64,000 nt of DNA from assembly GCA_964036195.1 (NCBI GenBank), contig OZ038452.1, positions 7,000,704-7,064,703 of the forward strand, in the 5' to 3' direction. The notes under the pieces were generated by a model that was given only the letters and a program-made list of their open reading frames with translations, did not search any database and was not told where the DNA came from. The translations under genes and the position numbers were made by a program. Source of the DNA: Sphaerolaimus hirsutus (lineage: Eukaryota > Nematoda > Chromadorea > Monhysterida > Sphaerolaimidae). Within the stretch, counting starts at the first letter, position 1; the number at the start of each line of letters is the position of its first letter. Of the stretch, positions 22,401 to 33,600 are shown piece by piece.

Positions 22401-23262
22401 CGTATTGAATGAAAAACATCACAGTATTTCTACTAATAGAAGGGCGCCCTTCTTTTTTTCGTCAACTTTTTACCTGCCCTTCTATTATTGGAGACCGCTC
22501 TTATACTTTTTTCATCAACTTTTCAGCCAATCTTCTTCAAGTTCTGCCAAGGTTTTTCAAAGTATTACGTCATAGACAGCTCATAGAATGATGATAAATA
22601 CATGGAGTTCATTCAACATTTGATGTTAAAATAGCACAAAATCAATGGACCAAAGCAATTAAATCACACCATCTGCTGATATTTTTTTTTACACATTTGG
22701 CGCAATTCCAGCACTTTCTACTGGAGTCCGCCGTTCTACCTATTTATTTCATGGCCCAATTTGAGTCGAAAAAGTGTACCTTCTATAGGCGACGCCCTTC
22801 TATTGGATACCCGACCTTCCTTTAGAAGTAATACGGTATTTGTTTTCTGTTCTTGTGTAAAAAACAGCTTTCGAGCCGTTGCTGTGAGTGTCATCTGCGC
22901 TTGTTTTCAACTTTTTCTCCTTTTTCCATTGTGCGTGTAGGTCAACCAATCAATTTTGTCACCTAAAATAGCTTTCAAAGGTCGAAATACGCATATCTTC
23001 AATTTTTCTCATTTTGCATTAAAAAACCGACTACCAGTGTTTTTTCTGCTTGCAAAAATCGAAGAAATCTGTTTGCCATCGTCAGGCGCTATTAAGTAGA
23101 TTAGTGTGGTATATGATCGGGGCTGAATTCACGTGGTTTTTCACGTGCGTTTTGTGGCATTATTATTGGTTTTTGGACGACGCCGCAACTGAGAGGAAAA
23201 AAGCTAGAAAGGCTTTGTTGCTTGATGATGGTGGCCAGGATCAGGGTGATAAGCGAGCGTGA
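19392..23262 (+). CDS. unrecognised four-helix membrane protein (N-terminus uncertain)
   Basis: Exons: 19392-19489, about 20875-21063, 22181-22314, 23086-23262 (TGA). Four hydrophobic segments are visible: GVIQLLVVIVSLGQHVWSIV; IIIYDFGLFFLLLG; the stretch around YSLGLVILILATLP; and EFTWFFTCVLWHYYWF. A loop after helix 1 has an N-glycosylation site (NAT) and several cysteines; the C-terminus is short, charged and cytosolic-looking (ERKKARKALL). Codon bias is clearly higher in GC3 than in the introns. I do not recognise the family; a tetraspan protein is as far as I can go. A possible upstream exon is 18462-18520 (begins MRFMGICF, donor GTTAGC), whose phase matches acceptor cctcag|G at 19392; this is tentative. 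The acceptor of exon 2 lacks AG, so this may be mis-modelled or a decaying gene. Confidence 0.5.
19615..20530. mobile_element. hAT-type element, CAGAGTTG/ACGTAAATAC family
   Basis: Ends CAGAGTTGTGCAAATAC and GTTTTTCCAACTCTG with a perfect 8-bp duplication acatctag (19607-19614, 20531-20538). Subterminal repeats of aaacgtaaacgtaaatac. A hairpin repeat (19866-20060) is nested inside. A short relative is at 48877-49015. Confidence 0.85.
19866..20060. repeat. palindromic element, GACCCTGTAAAATG family
   Basis: Left arm gtcccagaccctgtaaaatg; right arm contains cattttacagggc and tctgggattgg. A fuller copy lies at 45165-45335, and fragments at 38950-38985 and 49875-49935. Subterminal repeats of taaaatgtcaaa point inward from both ends. 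Confidence 0.6.
20875..21063 (+). CDS. membrane protein gene, exon with helix 2
   Basis: Reads HVFYCRTNATMHGTVGL, then YDFGLFFLLLGMPECVANYM and ends CMTHT. Donor ACAG|GTGGGT, phase 1. Just upstream there is no AG in frame-compatible position: the sequence is ctcgtccccggacac. The left boundary is therefore approximate. Confidence 0.5.
21367..22180. mobile_element. family X element ending at a splice acceptor
   Basis: Ends CAGGGACGAAATTTAAATAG and CTAGTTAAATTCCGCCCCAG are inverted over about 20 bp, with a second shared block (tcgggcagcccgatt). The right end supplies the CAG acceptor of exon 22181-22314. A poly-C MITE is nested at 21595-22038. Confidence 0.6.
21595..22038. mobile_element. poly-C/poly-G MITE, CCGTATTACCTCG variant
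   Basis: TACCGTATTACCTCG at the left and CGAGGTAATACGGTA at the right, with four G/C-tract blocks inside. Nested within the family X element. Confidence 0.8.
22181..22314 (+). CDS. membrane protein gene, exon with helix 3
   Basis: Acceptor cgccccag|AA, phase 1. It encodes VNVRRHWLLWPAILHQSVYS and a hydrophobic stretch to LPKMVAAINGRLTE; donor GAG|GTGCTG, phase 0. Confidence 0.55.
22421..22838. mobile_element. MITE, TTCTAATAGAACGG family, long copy
   Basis: Left tatttctactaatagaagggc, right tttagaagtaatacggta, with internal gcccttctattgg repeats. Lies in the last intron of the membrane-protein gene. Confidence 0.6.
23086..23262 (+). CDS. membrane protein gene, last exon (helix 4, stop)
   Basis: Acceptor catcgtcag|GCG, phase 0. 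Reads ALLSRLVWYMIGAEFTWFFT, CVLWHYYWFLDD and an acidic/basic tail ending DKRA, TGA at 23260-23262. A slightly earlier acceptor (atcgaag) is possible. Confidence 0.55.
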   Translation, partial: ALLSRLVWYMIGAEFTWFFTCVLWHYYWFLDDAATERKKARKALLLDDGGQDQGDKRA

Positions 23263-23441
23263 TTATTATTTTTAAATGACTGATTTTGAGTAAATATAAT
23301 ATACCATATTTCCTCGAATTACCCCCCTCGAAATACCCCCCCTCAAAATGGGCACTATGAATTAATAAACCCCCCTCGAAATACACCCCCCCCAAATTGA
23401 GTGTAAATAGAACGTCAATGACAAAAGCTGCGGTTCATGAC

Positions 23442-24082
23442 TAGGGTGTCAAAAAAATTTTTTACGGAAACGGAAAAAAATTTTAGCGGCCGGAAAACGG
23501 AACGGAAAACTGAAAAAAGTTGGCACTTGGCGGAAAACGGAAACGGAAAAAAATTTTCAGTGGCCGGAAAACGGAAAAAGGGGCCGGAAAAACGGAAACG
23601 TAAAAATGAAATTTGCATGGAAACGGAAAAATTTGCTGAGATTTGACCCAAAAAACAGATAAAATTTGCTAAAATTTTGCTGGAAGATGGAAAAATTTGC
23701 AGAAATTTTGCTGGGAAAAGAAAAAAATTTACATAATTGACAATCTGCATGAATTTTTTCCCAGTTTGGCTGGAACAGTAAACAGAAAATTGAGCCAAAA
23801 AAGGTAAAATGAGATGGAAAAACAGAAAATTGAGGCGGAAAACGGAAAAAAGGCAGAAAAACAGGAAATTGAGCCGGAAAACGGAAAAAAGGCTGAAAAA
23901 CTCACAATGTAGCCGGAAAACGGAAAATGAGCCGGAAAAATGGAAACGGAAAAAAATGTGGCCGGAAAACGGAACGGAAAACGGGAAAAAAATTCAGCAG
24001 CCGGAAAACGGAACAGAAAACGGAAAAAATTTGCCTGTGGAAAACGGAAACGGAAAACGGAAAACGGAAATTTGACACCCTA
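23442..24082. mobile_element. hAT-type MITE made of CGGAAAA repeats
   Basis: Ends TAGGGTGTCAAA and TTTGACACCCTA; perfect 8-bp duplication ttcatgac (23434-23441, 24083-24090). Almost the whole interior is tandem variants of ggccggaaaacggaaa, which makes it strongly purine-rich on this strand. The open frames across it are low-complexity artefacts. Confidence 0.88.
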
Positions 24083-24566
24083 TTCATGACCCATGTAATG
24101 CATAACACACGTTAAAAACAATGATTGTGTTACACTAGAACATGGTTTGTATCATCTAGGCTCTTATATATGGTGGTTTTTGTCGCATTTTTCTATGTCT
24201 GCGTACATTATTAGTATACTCCAGTTACTTAACGCCTTGCATGCGTGGTTCCCTCTGGAAGGGTGCCAATGACATTTAACACTGACAATTTACATAAAAA
24301 GTTGAGTAAATCTATTGATGTTGTAACGTTGCACGCTCACATATTCACAACAATGAATTTTTTCACCTTTTATCAAAAATTACACGCTTTAATCATCATT
24401 GGCACGCTTCCAATGTGAGACATAACTAAGTGCGAGTGCAGAGTATCACGTCCGCCGAGTATATGGGAGTTAAAAAATTTCTGGCGAAATAATAAACCCC
24501 CCCCCTCGAATTACCCCCCTAGAAATACCCCCCTCAAAAATTCTCACTCTGAAAAAATAAACCCCC

Positions 24567-25864
24567 TGTGCTGACCGTGGCAAAATGGATAGATAAAGAA
24601 ATACAGAGATTTGATAATTAGGCTCATATTTGCACATTTACTTATTTGCACTATTTTACTTTTCATGCACTATAATTATTTACCACGCAAAATATATTTC
24701 CTGCACTATATTATTTATCCATGGAGAATATTCAATTAGGAAAGTGTATTTTAAGTATTTGATATGTTTATATGGAATATTTAAGTTAAAAGGTCAAATA
24801 AGTTATTATTAGGTGTATTAATATGAAATTAGGCTCATTCAACTCGCCGTAATTTTCTGATCATTATTATATATACATTTACATGGTTTACTTGCAAGTT
24901 GACAAACTCAAATCTTGTAATTATATTATGTGCTACGTATTTACTTTGGCCAGCGTCCTAATAGAGAATTAGCGCCCTGCGCGCAACTAGCATTTACTGT
25001 ACGTATTTGCGAAGCCCTTCGCGTAGGCATAATTAGCATAACCCTGCTCACTACTCATATTATATTGATATTTATAATACCCTGCTCAAGCTGAATATAT
25101 TATAGACCCTGCTCAATTACAATACCCATTTACCTCGAATAAGTCCCAATTTACTAGATTATTTAACATACGTTTCCAGGAAGTGATTATTATTATGTTG
25201 AATATACCCTGTTTTATTTACGTCATTAGGAACATTTACACCACTATCTACAATTTCCAAACCCTATTATATTAGTTTCAATGTGCGTCAATGTTTTCTG
25301 ACAAATTGGAACAGATTAGTAAATCGGCCGAGTTTGCCGACTTCGCGCCTCTCAAGATTAATAGTTTTTCCATTAGCTCAATTTGTACCTGGTATTTCTT
25401 TACCATAAGTATTTGAATGTTTGCACGCATAGAATAAGCCAACTGTTTTGACTAAATGTGTCTTACTATTATATTTATGTCCTATTTGTGCATTTGAATT
25501 CAGGAAATTATTGTAGCTATGTTTTATACATCATTTTCCGTGTCTTAGCTACTTTGGAAGTTTTTACTTCAGTCTGCGAACCCACCCCAAGTGAACAAAA
25601 TAAGCTAGCGATAGAAACTTCGACTAGGAAGCTCGCTAGGCTTTGCGCTTTTGTATCACGCTGTATCTGATCGAAATAAAGTACCTGAAATAATCTCGAA
25701 ACCTCCTTTCAACACGCAACTACAAAATAAACTCAACTTGGCTGTCGACAAGTGGACGTTCGGCTACAACGGGAAATCAACCACTCTAAAGGCCGTTTCT
25801 CACTACGGTCTTGGAGCTGCTGGATTCGGTGGTAGAAGACGCTGACTTCGGTGGCTTCATCACA
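24567..25864 (+). repeat. BEL/Pao 5' LTR
   Basis: Starts TGTGCTGACCGTGG and ends CTTCATCACA (TG...CA). A polyadenylation signal AATAAA is at 25675-25680. Low-identity internal features include several short ccctgctca repeats around 25043-25112. Confidence 0.93.
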
Positions 25865-25881
25865 TGGTGCAGCGAGCAGGG
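25865..25881 (+). other. primer-binding site
   Basis: TGGTGCAGCGAGCAGGG begins immediately after the LTR. The TGG matches the CCA end of a tRNA primer as in other LTR elements. I cannot assign which tRNA. Confidence 0.6.
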
Positions 25882-27094
25882 TGATTGCATGACATTGTGC
25901 TATCACCAAGCCGGAACGGACATTGTGCGGCAGTTGGCATAACTTCAAAAGTCCTGCTGAACATCAATTGGCCTTGGCTGAGCGTTGGCTGTTGATTTGC
26001 AGACAGCATTGTGCCAAAGTCACGGCACTCCTGTCTACATCCTGGGAGCAATTCTACGCTCACGCGCGGAGGACACTGGAGTTCTGACAAGCCTGTCAGG
26101 ATTTCAGGCAGCTTTCACCAGTGTTCTGGCAAGGTGCTAGACGCTGGGCGGCACCGGCATCTGACAAGGAGTCATTGTCGGACGGTGGTCAAACTTTCGC
26201 TGGACACTCCTGGACATCCGGACGCCAGTGACCGCTCGCACGTCCTTCCTATTCCAAGGGAGGGTGACCTGACGGAGACAGGATCGCCACAGAGCTACGC
26301 TAGTCAAAGGGCTGTTTTTTGGGCATTTGCGGAGGTCCCTCGCTCCACTGGGTAAGAGTGGACTCATACCTCGGAAGTACAAAAGTAGGGGTATCAGTGT
26401 ACAAAGGGCTGTAGCTGACAGAGGGCTGTAGCTGACAGAGAGTGGATTTGAAAACCAAGTATTAGGATACTTGGTAGCGTGTAGGGGCTTTGCAGAGCTC
26501 CCATCAAATATACACGCTGTACCTGCTCGGTACCGTCAGATCAGACAGCACAAAAGTGCCAGAACTCTGCATTGCACAGGCGCAATTGCAGAGCAGTGTA
26601 CAGAAACACTGCCCAGAATCAGAAAGTGCACCAGAGTGCACAGAAACGTGTCACAGGCGACACGGCAAGCGCAGCACTGCGCACAGCGGCACAGGAGCCG
26701 CTCAGGAAAGCAATTGGCCGGCGTGGTCACGGGGCACACAGGCGTGCCAGAAAGAGCGCCAGAGCTCTCAGAAAGAGTGTGTACGGACCCTCTTTGGGCG
26801 CACACTGCTGGGCAAATAACTGATTTATTGTCCAGGTGGATTTGACCGGTGTGTTGAAGTCAACGCGTGTAAACAATCACGTCAGGGGCTTTAGGAACAC
26901 ACCTGGTGCCAGTGCAGTAGAGGTCAACGCGTGATAAAAAACGTCAGGGGCCTGTAGGACTGCATTGGTATTGTGCGTGGCACAACAAATCCGTGGTGCA
27001 CAGAGCACTACACAGAAAGACGCAGAGAAGCGTCACAGGCGTCACAGGAGACGCACTATAAAGAGAAATAGTGAAAGAAAATTCATCAGCAAAA
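25882..27094 (+). other. BEL/Pao untranslated leader
   Basis: About 1.2 kb between the primer site and gag. Overlapping short frames in all registers (26011-26855) show no conserved content. Direct repeats of gggctgtagctgacagag near 26409 and aacgcgtg repeats near 26860-26930 may be structural. Confidence 0.6.
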
Positions 27095-27664
27095 ATGGTT
27101 TCACCAACGGGTCACATCAGAAAGACCCTGGGGCCGGCAAAGCACAGGGTGGACAGCAGATTGGCAAGAGAATATGCTAAATATGACCCAGAGATATTTG
27201 CGGGAGCAACAAAGGAAGAGAAGAGAACAGAAATGAGAAGAGTGATTGCATCTATCAAACAGGAGGGTGCAAAATTGGAAAGTGCAATGACTGCAGTGAG
27301 AACTCACTTTGACGCATGGAGGGATGTCGTCAAGGACATTGACGAACCCGACCAGATGGAACAAGAACAGAAGATATACCAAGACTCATATGAGGAATAT
27401 GCAAATATGTCAGACTTGGTGACACAGAAAGTTGCAGCCATGAATGTATACATCGAAGAGTTGCAAGACATGATCCAGCAACAGAGCGGAAATACCATGT
27501 ATGAAGTCAATACAGCATTCATACAGCAGATGGCTGCCCAGATGGCTCTGACAGCTCAGGGAGCTGCTACGGGAGCCAGTTCAACCAATGCAACCACAGC
27601 AAAGAGCGTCAAATTACAGAAACTGGAAGTGGAACAGTTTACTGGGGAAATTGTCAAATTTTGA
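27095..27664 (+). pseudogene. BEL/Pao gag, N-terminal part, ended by TGA
   Basis: The first ATG with a good context is 27095. The 189-codon product is coiled-coil-like (KKEEKRTEMRR... region, then EELQDMIQQQ) and ends at a TGA at 27662-27664 just after QFTGEIVKF. The frame continues without interruption on the other side, where the next residues are the usual BEL gag core. So gag has one in-frame stop rather than a natural end. It could be a point mutation or a readthrough site; the position inside gag rather than at the gag/pol junction favours mutation. Confidence 0.75.
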
Positions 27665-27676
27665 TCATGGTGGCAA

Positions 27677-30600
27677 ATGTTCGAATCCCACATCCACAAT
27701 CGGACAGATTTGGAGGACATTTCCAAGTTCTCATACTTGAGGAGCTTGCTGAAAGGCTCAGCACTTGGCATGATCAGTGGATTGAGTGTGACCGCAGAGA
27801 ATTATGCACCCGCAATTGCAATGCTCAAGAAAAGATATGACCAACCAGTTGTGGTCAGAAACACGCTGATGAGTAATATCATGAAGTTGCGACAGGCCAG
27901 GAATACCTGTCAGGATATGAGAATTTTGTTTGATGCAATTGAAAGGCTGCTCCAGCAGTTGGAGTCACTGGGTGAATCAGTGGAGCATCCAATGCTGTTG
28001 AGCCAGCTGCAACAGAAAGTGCCACCCGAGGTTCTCAGAGAAATCCAGAAGGAACAGGGAACTGAGGAAGCCTTGACGGTGGAGATATTCAGAAAGCTGT
28101 TTGGCAAGCAGCTAGCGCTCAGTGAGGCTGTACAGCACGCACAGCAAACTGAGGCACCAGTTCAGCAATCGCGCCAGGGATTCGGAAATAATCCACGGGC
28201 ACAACAATTCAATAATCGGTTCCAAGGCAATGGGAATCGATTCAGAGGGCCAGAGAATCCAAGGACCAGCACAGGGAGCATGTCTGTGATCCAGAATGGT
28301 CAGAGTGCACCACAGGCTGGATTCATGAATCCTGAAAGGCCGTGTGTGTTCTGTAATGACACACAGCAATTACACTTCAATGATAAGTGTCCAAAGTTCA
28401 AAACTGCCAGAGAAAGGAGAGTGATTTTGTCAAAGGCAGAGCGATGCCTGAGATGCCTGCAGAAAGGGCATTACATGAATCAATGTCAATTTACGAGAAG
28501 TTGCTTCTATTGCAAGTCCAATAGGCACCACACTGCGGTGTGCCCAGAGAAATTTGGTGACAATAGCAATGGAAACGCTGGACGGCAAATTCCAGCATTT
28601 AGAGCGAATGGTCAACAGAATGGCCAGCAATCAGCAAACAATGGCAGAAAGTCTGTGCCGACGGCCGGTCGACCAGCACAGAGCCAACAGAGAAAGGCCA
28701 CAGTGAATTGTGTCACTGTGGAAGAAGCTGGACCAGAAATGGTGGAGACAGAAACCATATCCAGCACAGTGGTTACAGAACCAAATTCAAAGCAACAGAA
28801 TACGTCAGTGAACCTGTCAGTAAACAGGAATATGTCAATGTTGATGACAGCCAGAACCGTGATTGAGGCTTCAGTAATGGATACAGAGATGGAGCCTGAA
28901 CAGCCACCACTACAGATTCAAGCGTTCCTGGACACAGGATCCCAGGGAACGTACATGTCAGAGAAAGTGGCCAAGAAACTCAATTTGAAGAGTACAGGTG
29001 AACACCACATCCAGGTGTACACATTCGGAAATGAAAAGCCACATTATAAAGTAGTACAGCAAGTGGAATTCAGAATGCGGCTCAGAAATGGCCAGAAAGT
29101 TGACATGGTGGCAGATGTGGTCCCGACGTTGACCACAGAACAAGTCAAAGTGCCTGTGTCAGAACAGGACAAAAAGTACCTGCAGAAGTACTTCCCAGAT
29201 GAGAGTTACTTTGCAGACAGAATTCCCAAGGAAAAAGGGACAGAGTGCAAATTTAAGCCAGACATTATAGTGGGCTTGAATTATTTCTGGGACTTGATGT
29301 CCAGAAACACCAGCACCACCAGACTTCCGTCAGGATTGTATGTGATTCCATCAGAATTGGGATTGCTGATGGGAGGTGGGCAGCTGACAAACAACAGAAA
29401 TCAATGGACCACGGATGGCGCATATCCGGTGGTGGTCAACACAATTGTGCATCAAATTCAGAGAGAAAAGTGGTACGAGGAAGCACCGTTGTCGATTGCT
29501 CCTGTACCAAATGTCAAAGATATGGACAGACTGGATACCATTGGCATAATGGACCAGCCAGACCTCGTCGAGGATGATGAGGCCATCAAGCAATTCAATG
29601 AACGTGTACAGAGAAACCCAGATGGACGGTACTCCGTAAAATTCATGTACAAGCCAAATTTGCATGAACTCCCAGACAACAAAGCAATGGCGTTCAAGAG
29701 GTTCAGGTACCTCACCAACAGGCTCAAGAGAGACCCAGAGTTACTGGAGAAAATTCAAGCAATCATGAAAGCACAGGAGGAACAAGGAGTGATTGAGAAA
29801 GTGCAAGAGGATATTATGGATGGCAGAAAATTCCATATATTGCCTCATCAACCAGTGATAACGCCAGAGAAAACTACCACAAAGGTCAGAGAGGTATATG
29901 ACGCCTCAGCAAAACCGCCAGGCATGCCAAGCTTGAATGAGTGCATGTACCGCGGTCCAGTTATACTACCACAGCTGGTAGGGATGCTGATGCGATTCCG
30001 ATTGCATGGAATCGCACTGGTCGCAGACATAGAGAAAGCGTTTCTGCAGATCAGTCTGCAGGATAGTGACAGAGATGTGACAAGATTTCTGTGGTACAAG
30101 GATCCCACGAAACCATCTATGGAGGACAACATTCAGATTTACAGATTTGCCAGAGTACCATTTGGTATAATCTGCAGCCCAGCGTTGCTGGCGCTGACAG
30201 TCAGATACCACCTGAATCAAGCTGGTACAGAAAATGCAAAATTGATCGATGAAAATCTGTATGTGGATAATTTGATCCTCAGTGTGGACACAGAGCAGAA
30301 AGCAATCAAATTGTACCAGGAATCCAAAGTGCTGTTCACAGAGGCACAGATGAATCTGAGAGAATGGAACAGCAACAATAAGAGCTTTACTTGGCAATTG
30401 GCAGAATCAGATGTGGCCAAGGAAATTGTCACAACAGTCCTAGGCATGAAATGGGACACAGAGAGCGACCAGATGTGGCTGAAAACGCCAAAGACAGTTC
30501 AGCAATCACAATTATCAGAAACTGACCAGAAAATCAAACTTCCCACGAAAAGGACAGTTGCAAAGGTGACTGCGGGATGTTTTGATCCAATGGGACTCGT

Positions 30601-33600
30601 TAGTCCTGTCCTACTGCCAGCAAAGAGATTTTTGCAGACGTTATGGCATTCAGGACCAAGTGCCAAAGAGTGGGATACTCCCCTGTCTGAGGAACAGACA
30701 GCAATTTGGCAGCAATTGGAGACAGAATTGCTCAAAGTTGGACAGATCAAGTTCAACAGAAATTTGAATTATCAGAGTGGTGCAGACGCACAACTGCACA
30801 TCTTCGTCGATGCCTCAGCAATGGCATACAGCGCAGCGGCATACATATGCCAGAAAAAAGAAAATGACAGCGGCACGTCAAGCCTACTGTACTCCAGATT
30901 GAGACTCGCTCCAAAGAAACCAGAAGTGACAATTCCACGGCTGGAATTGTTAGCAATGTTGATTGGCAGCAGAATGTCAAAGTTTATTCACAAAGAGCTC
31001 AAGGACGTCAAATTCAGTCAGACAGTTGTATGGTCAGATTCAACCTGTTGTCTGAAGTGGCTAACAACAGCGAAGCCACTGGCATGTTTTGTCAAGAACA
31101 GATTGGATGAAATCAAGAAAATTCAGAGTGAGACAGAGAACATGCACATCAGACACATCACAGGACTGGAGAACCCAGCTGACATGGCCACAAGAGGCAT
31201 GAATATGTCAGAGTTGGAAGGCAGTAACCTGTGGTGGAAGGGACCAGAATGGCTAATGACTGGAGAGTGGCCAGAGCCGAAAGTGGAGCCAGTCACGCCA
31301 GAAGTAATGGCAGAAATCAAGAAAGAAGAGCTCAAGTTCCCAAAAGCCAGTCCAATTTACCTGGGCGCCACACAGCAAGTGGCCAGTGACCCAGATGCCA
31401 GCAACATGCAAGCTGATGAAAGCAAGCAAAGCAACCCATTGGGAATTGAGATTCAGAGATTCTCATCACTGACAAAATTACTGGATGCAACAGTATACGT
31501 GATGAGATTTGTGCGACAGATGCACAAAAAGCGCAACACAAACGACAGTCAGAGTGTACTGTCAGAAATTATGGAAAGTATCTGTGGTACAATGAAACCA
31601 CAGGGAATTATCAGCATTAAAGAGAGAGAGATTGTGTTGAAATACTGGATCAAAGTGACGCAACACAATCATTACAAAGGAGTGGCAGAGATTCTGGCAA
31701 CAGGCCACAGCAAAGGCAGCCAGAATGGCAAGAAAACAGCTGCAGACCAGCAGTTGATCAAATGGCTCAATGTGCAAATGCATCAGGATGGAATCCTGAA
31801 GTGCCACGGCAGAATGGAGCATACAGACCCACAGGAGGTCACAGTGCCACTCATACTGTTGCCAGCAACGGCTACAGTGACTCAGCTGATCGTCAGAGAC
31901 CAGCATGAGAAGTTGATGCACGCAGGAGTGCAACACACATTGGCAGCGATCAGACAAAAGTACTGGATTACACAGGGCAGATGGGTGATTTACAATGTGA
32001 CCAGAACCTGCCCAACCTGTAAGAAATTGGGAGCGAAGCCGTATCAGCTTCCACCAATGCCAGATTTACCAGAGACCAGAGTTCAGAGAGCCAGACCGTT
32101 CCAGTACACGGGCTTGGATTATTTGGGACCAGTTTGGTACAAAGTGGATAGAGATCACAGGAAGATGTGGATCTGTTTGTTCACATGCATGGTGACACGG
32201 GCAGTTCACCTGGAAAGTGTGCTGGACATGACAGCACAAGAATTCCTGAACGCAGTGAGGAGATTCATCGCCAGGCGTGGAAAGCCTGAGGCAGTGATTT
32301 CAGACAATGCGACGCAATTCAAGTTGACAGAGAAAGTGCTCAGCACAAGCACTGACAAGGCCATTAATACTGGAAAAGAATGGTCAGAAATGGTCAAAAG
32401 TGGAGCAGTACAGACATACTGCTCACAGCAACAAATCCAGTGGAACATGACGACTCCTATGGCACCATGGCAAGGAGGAGTCTATGAGAGAATGGTGGGC
32501 ATCACCAAGAAGCATTTCAAGGCAGCTGTGGGGCACAGAATGTTAACCCTGCAAGAGTTGTTGACACTTCTGCCAGAAGTTGAGGCAGTGATCAACAGCA
32601 GACCGATTTCTTACATCTATGGGGATGTGAAGAGTCTCAGAGTGCTGACACCAAAAGACTTCCTGACAGGGGAAGGCCAGATTGGAGCACCACAGTTTGA
32701 TGCAGACAAATATGGAGAATTTGTGCCCAAAATGGATAATGCCACGAAACTGCAAAAATATTGGGAGACAACCCAGCAAACTTTGGATAAGTTCTGGGAC
32801 TTGTGGCATCAAGAGTACATTCCTAGCTTGAGGGAAAGAACTCAGGTGACACACAAACATGGCAGATTGACAGCGACTCAAGAACCCAAAGAAAATGAAG
32901 TTGTGCTGATTTACAAAGAGAACATGCCCAGAGGTGCATGGAAGATGGGTCGCATCGAGCAGTTAGAGCCCAGCAAAGATGGACAGATTCGCTCAGCAAA
33001 AGTCAGAACTGCCAACAGAAATGTGGTCAGCAGACCACTCAATCAATTGTATCCACTGGAAATCAATTCAAAGACAATGGATATCCCAGAGACAGCGGTG
33101 ACAGTCAAAGTGGATTTACTGGACCCAGCAATTGTCCAGAAACATGTCAGAAATCAGAGCTCGAACAGAGACTCTGTACCAAACCCTGCTCAAAACCCTG
33201 CTCAGAGGAACTCAGCATCGGATAGAGTCCTGAGGAGTGCGACAGGGAAAGCCACAGCAACCACCAGCAGTCTGGTGATTGGAAGGCTGTGTATGGTGTT
33301 GATGCTGACAGGCATGTCAGAGTCAGCAACGCTGAGAGAAGCCGGCAAGGCTTACAGCGAAGTATTTTCCAGAACATACATTCTAGAAACCTCGACAGTA
33401 AGGCCACCATCATTGGCAGCGCATCATGGATTGCCGCCTTTGCCTTCAGAATGGCCACCAAAATCTGTCAGAGAAATGCAGACTTATGAGAGATTCAAGG
33501 ATGCAATCAAGGATCATCCTGTGGAACAAGTGATTAGCTCACAAAGCCAGAAGTATCAGATTTGCACCAGTGGAAGGCATGGACATGCGCTTACAGTTCC

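Noticed and set aside
23415..24115. Lys/Glu/Asn-rich open frames on both strands
   Set aside because: Low-complexity translation of the CGGAAAA hAT element.
25865..26855. Several 60-124-codon frames downstream of the 5' LTR
   Set aside because: They overlap in all registers, lack domain content and lie in the untranslated leader before gag.
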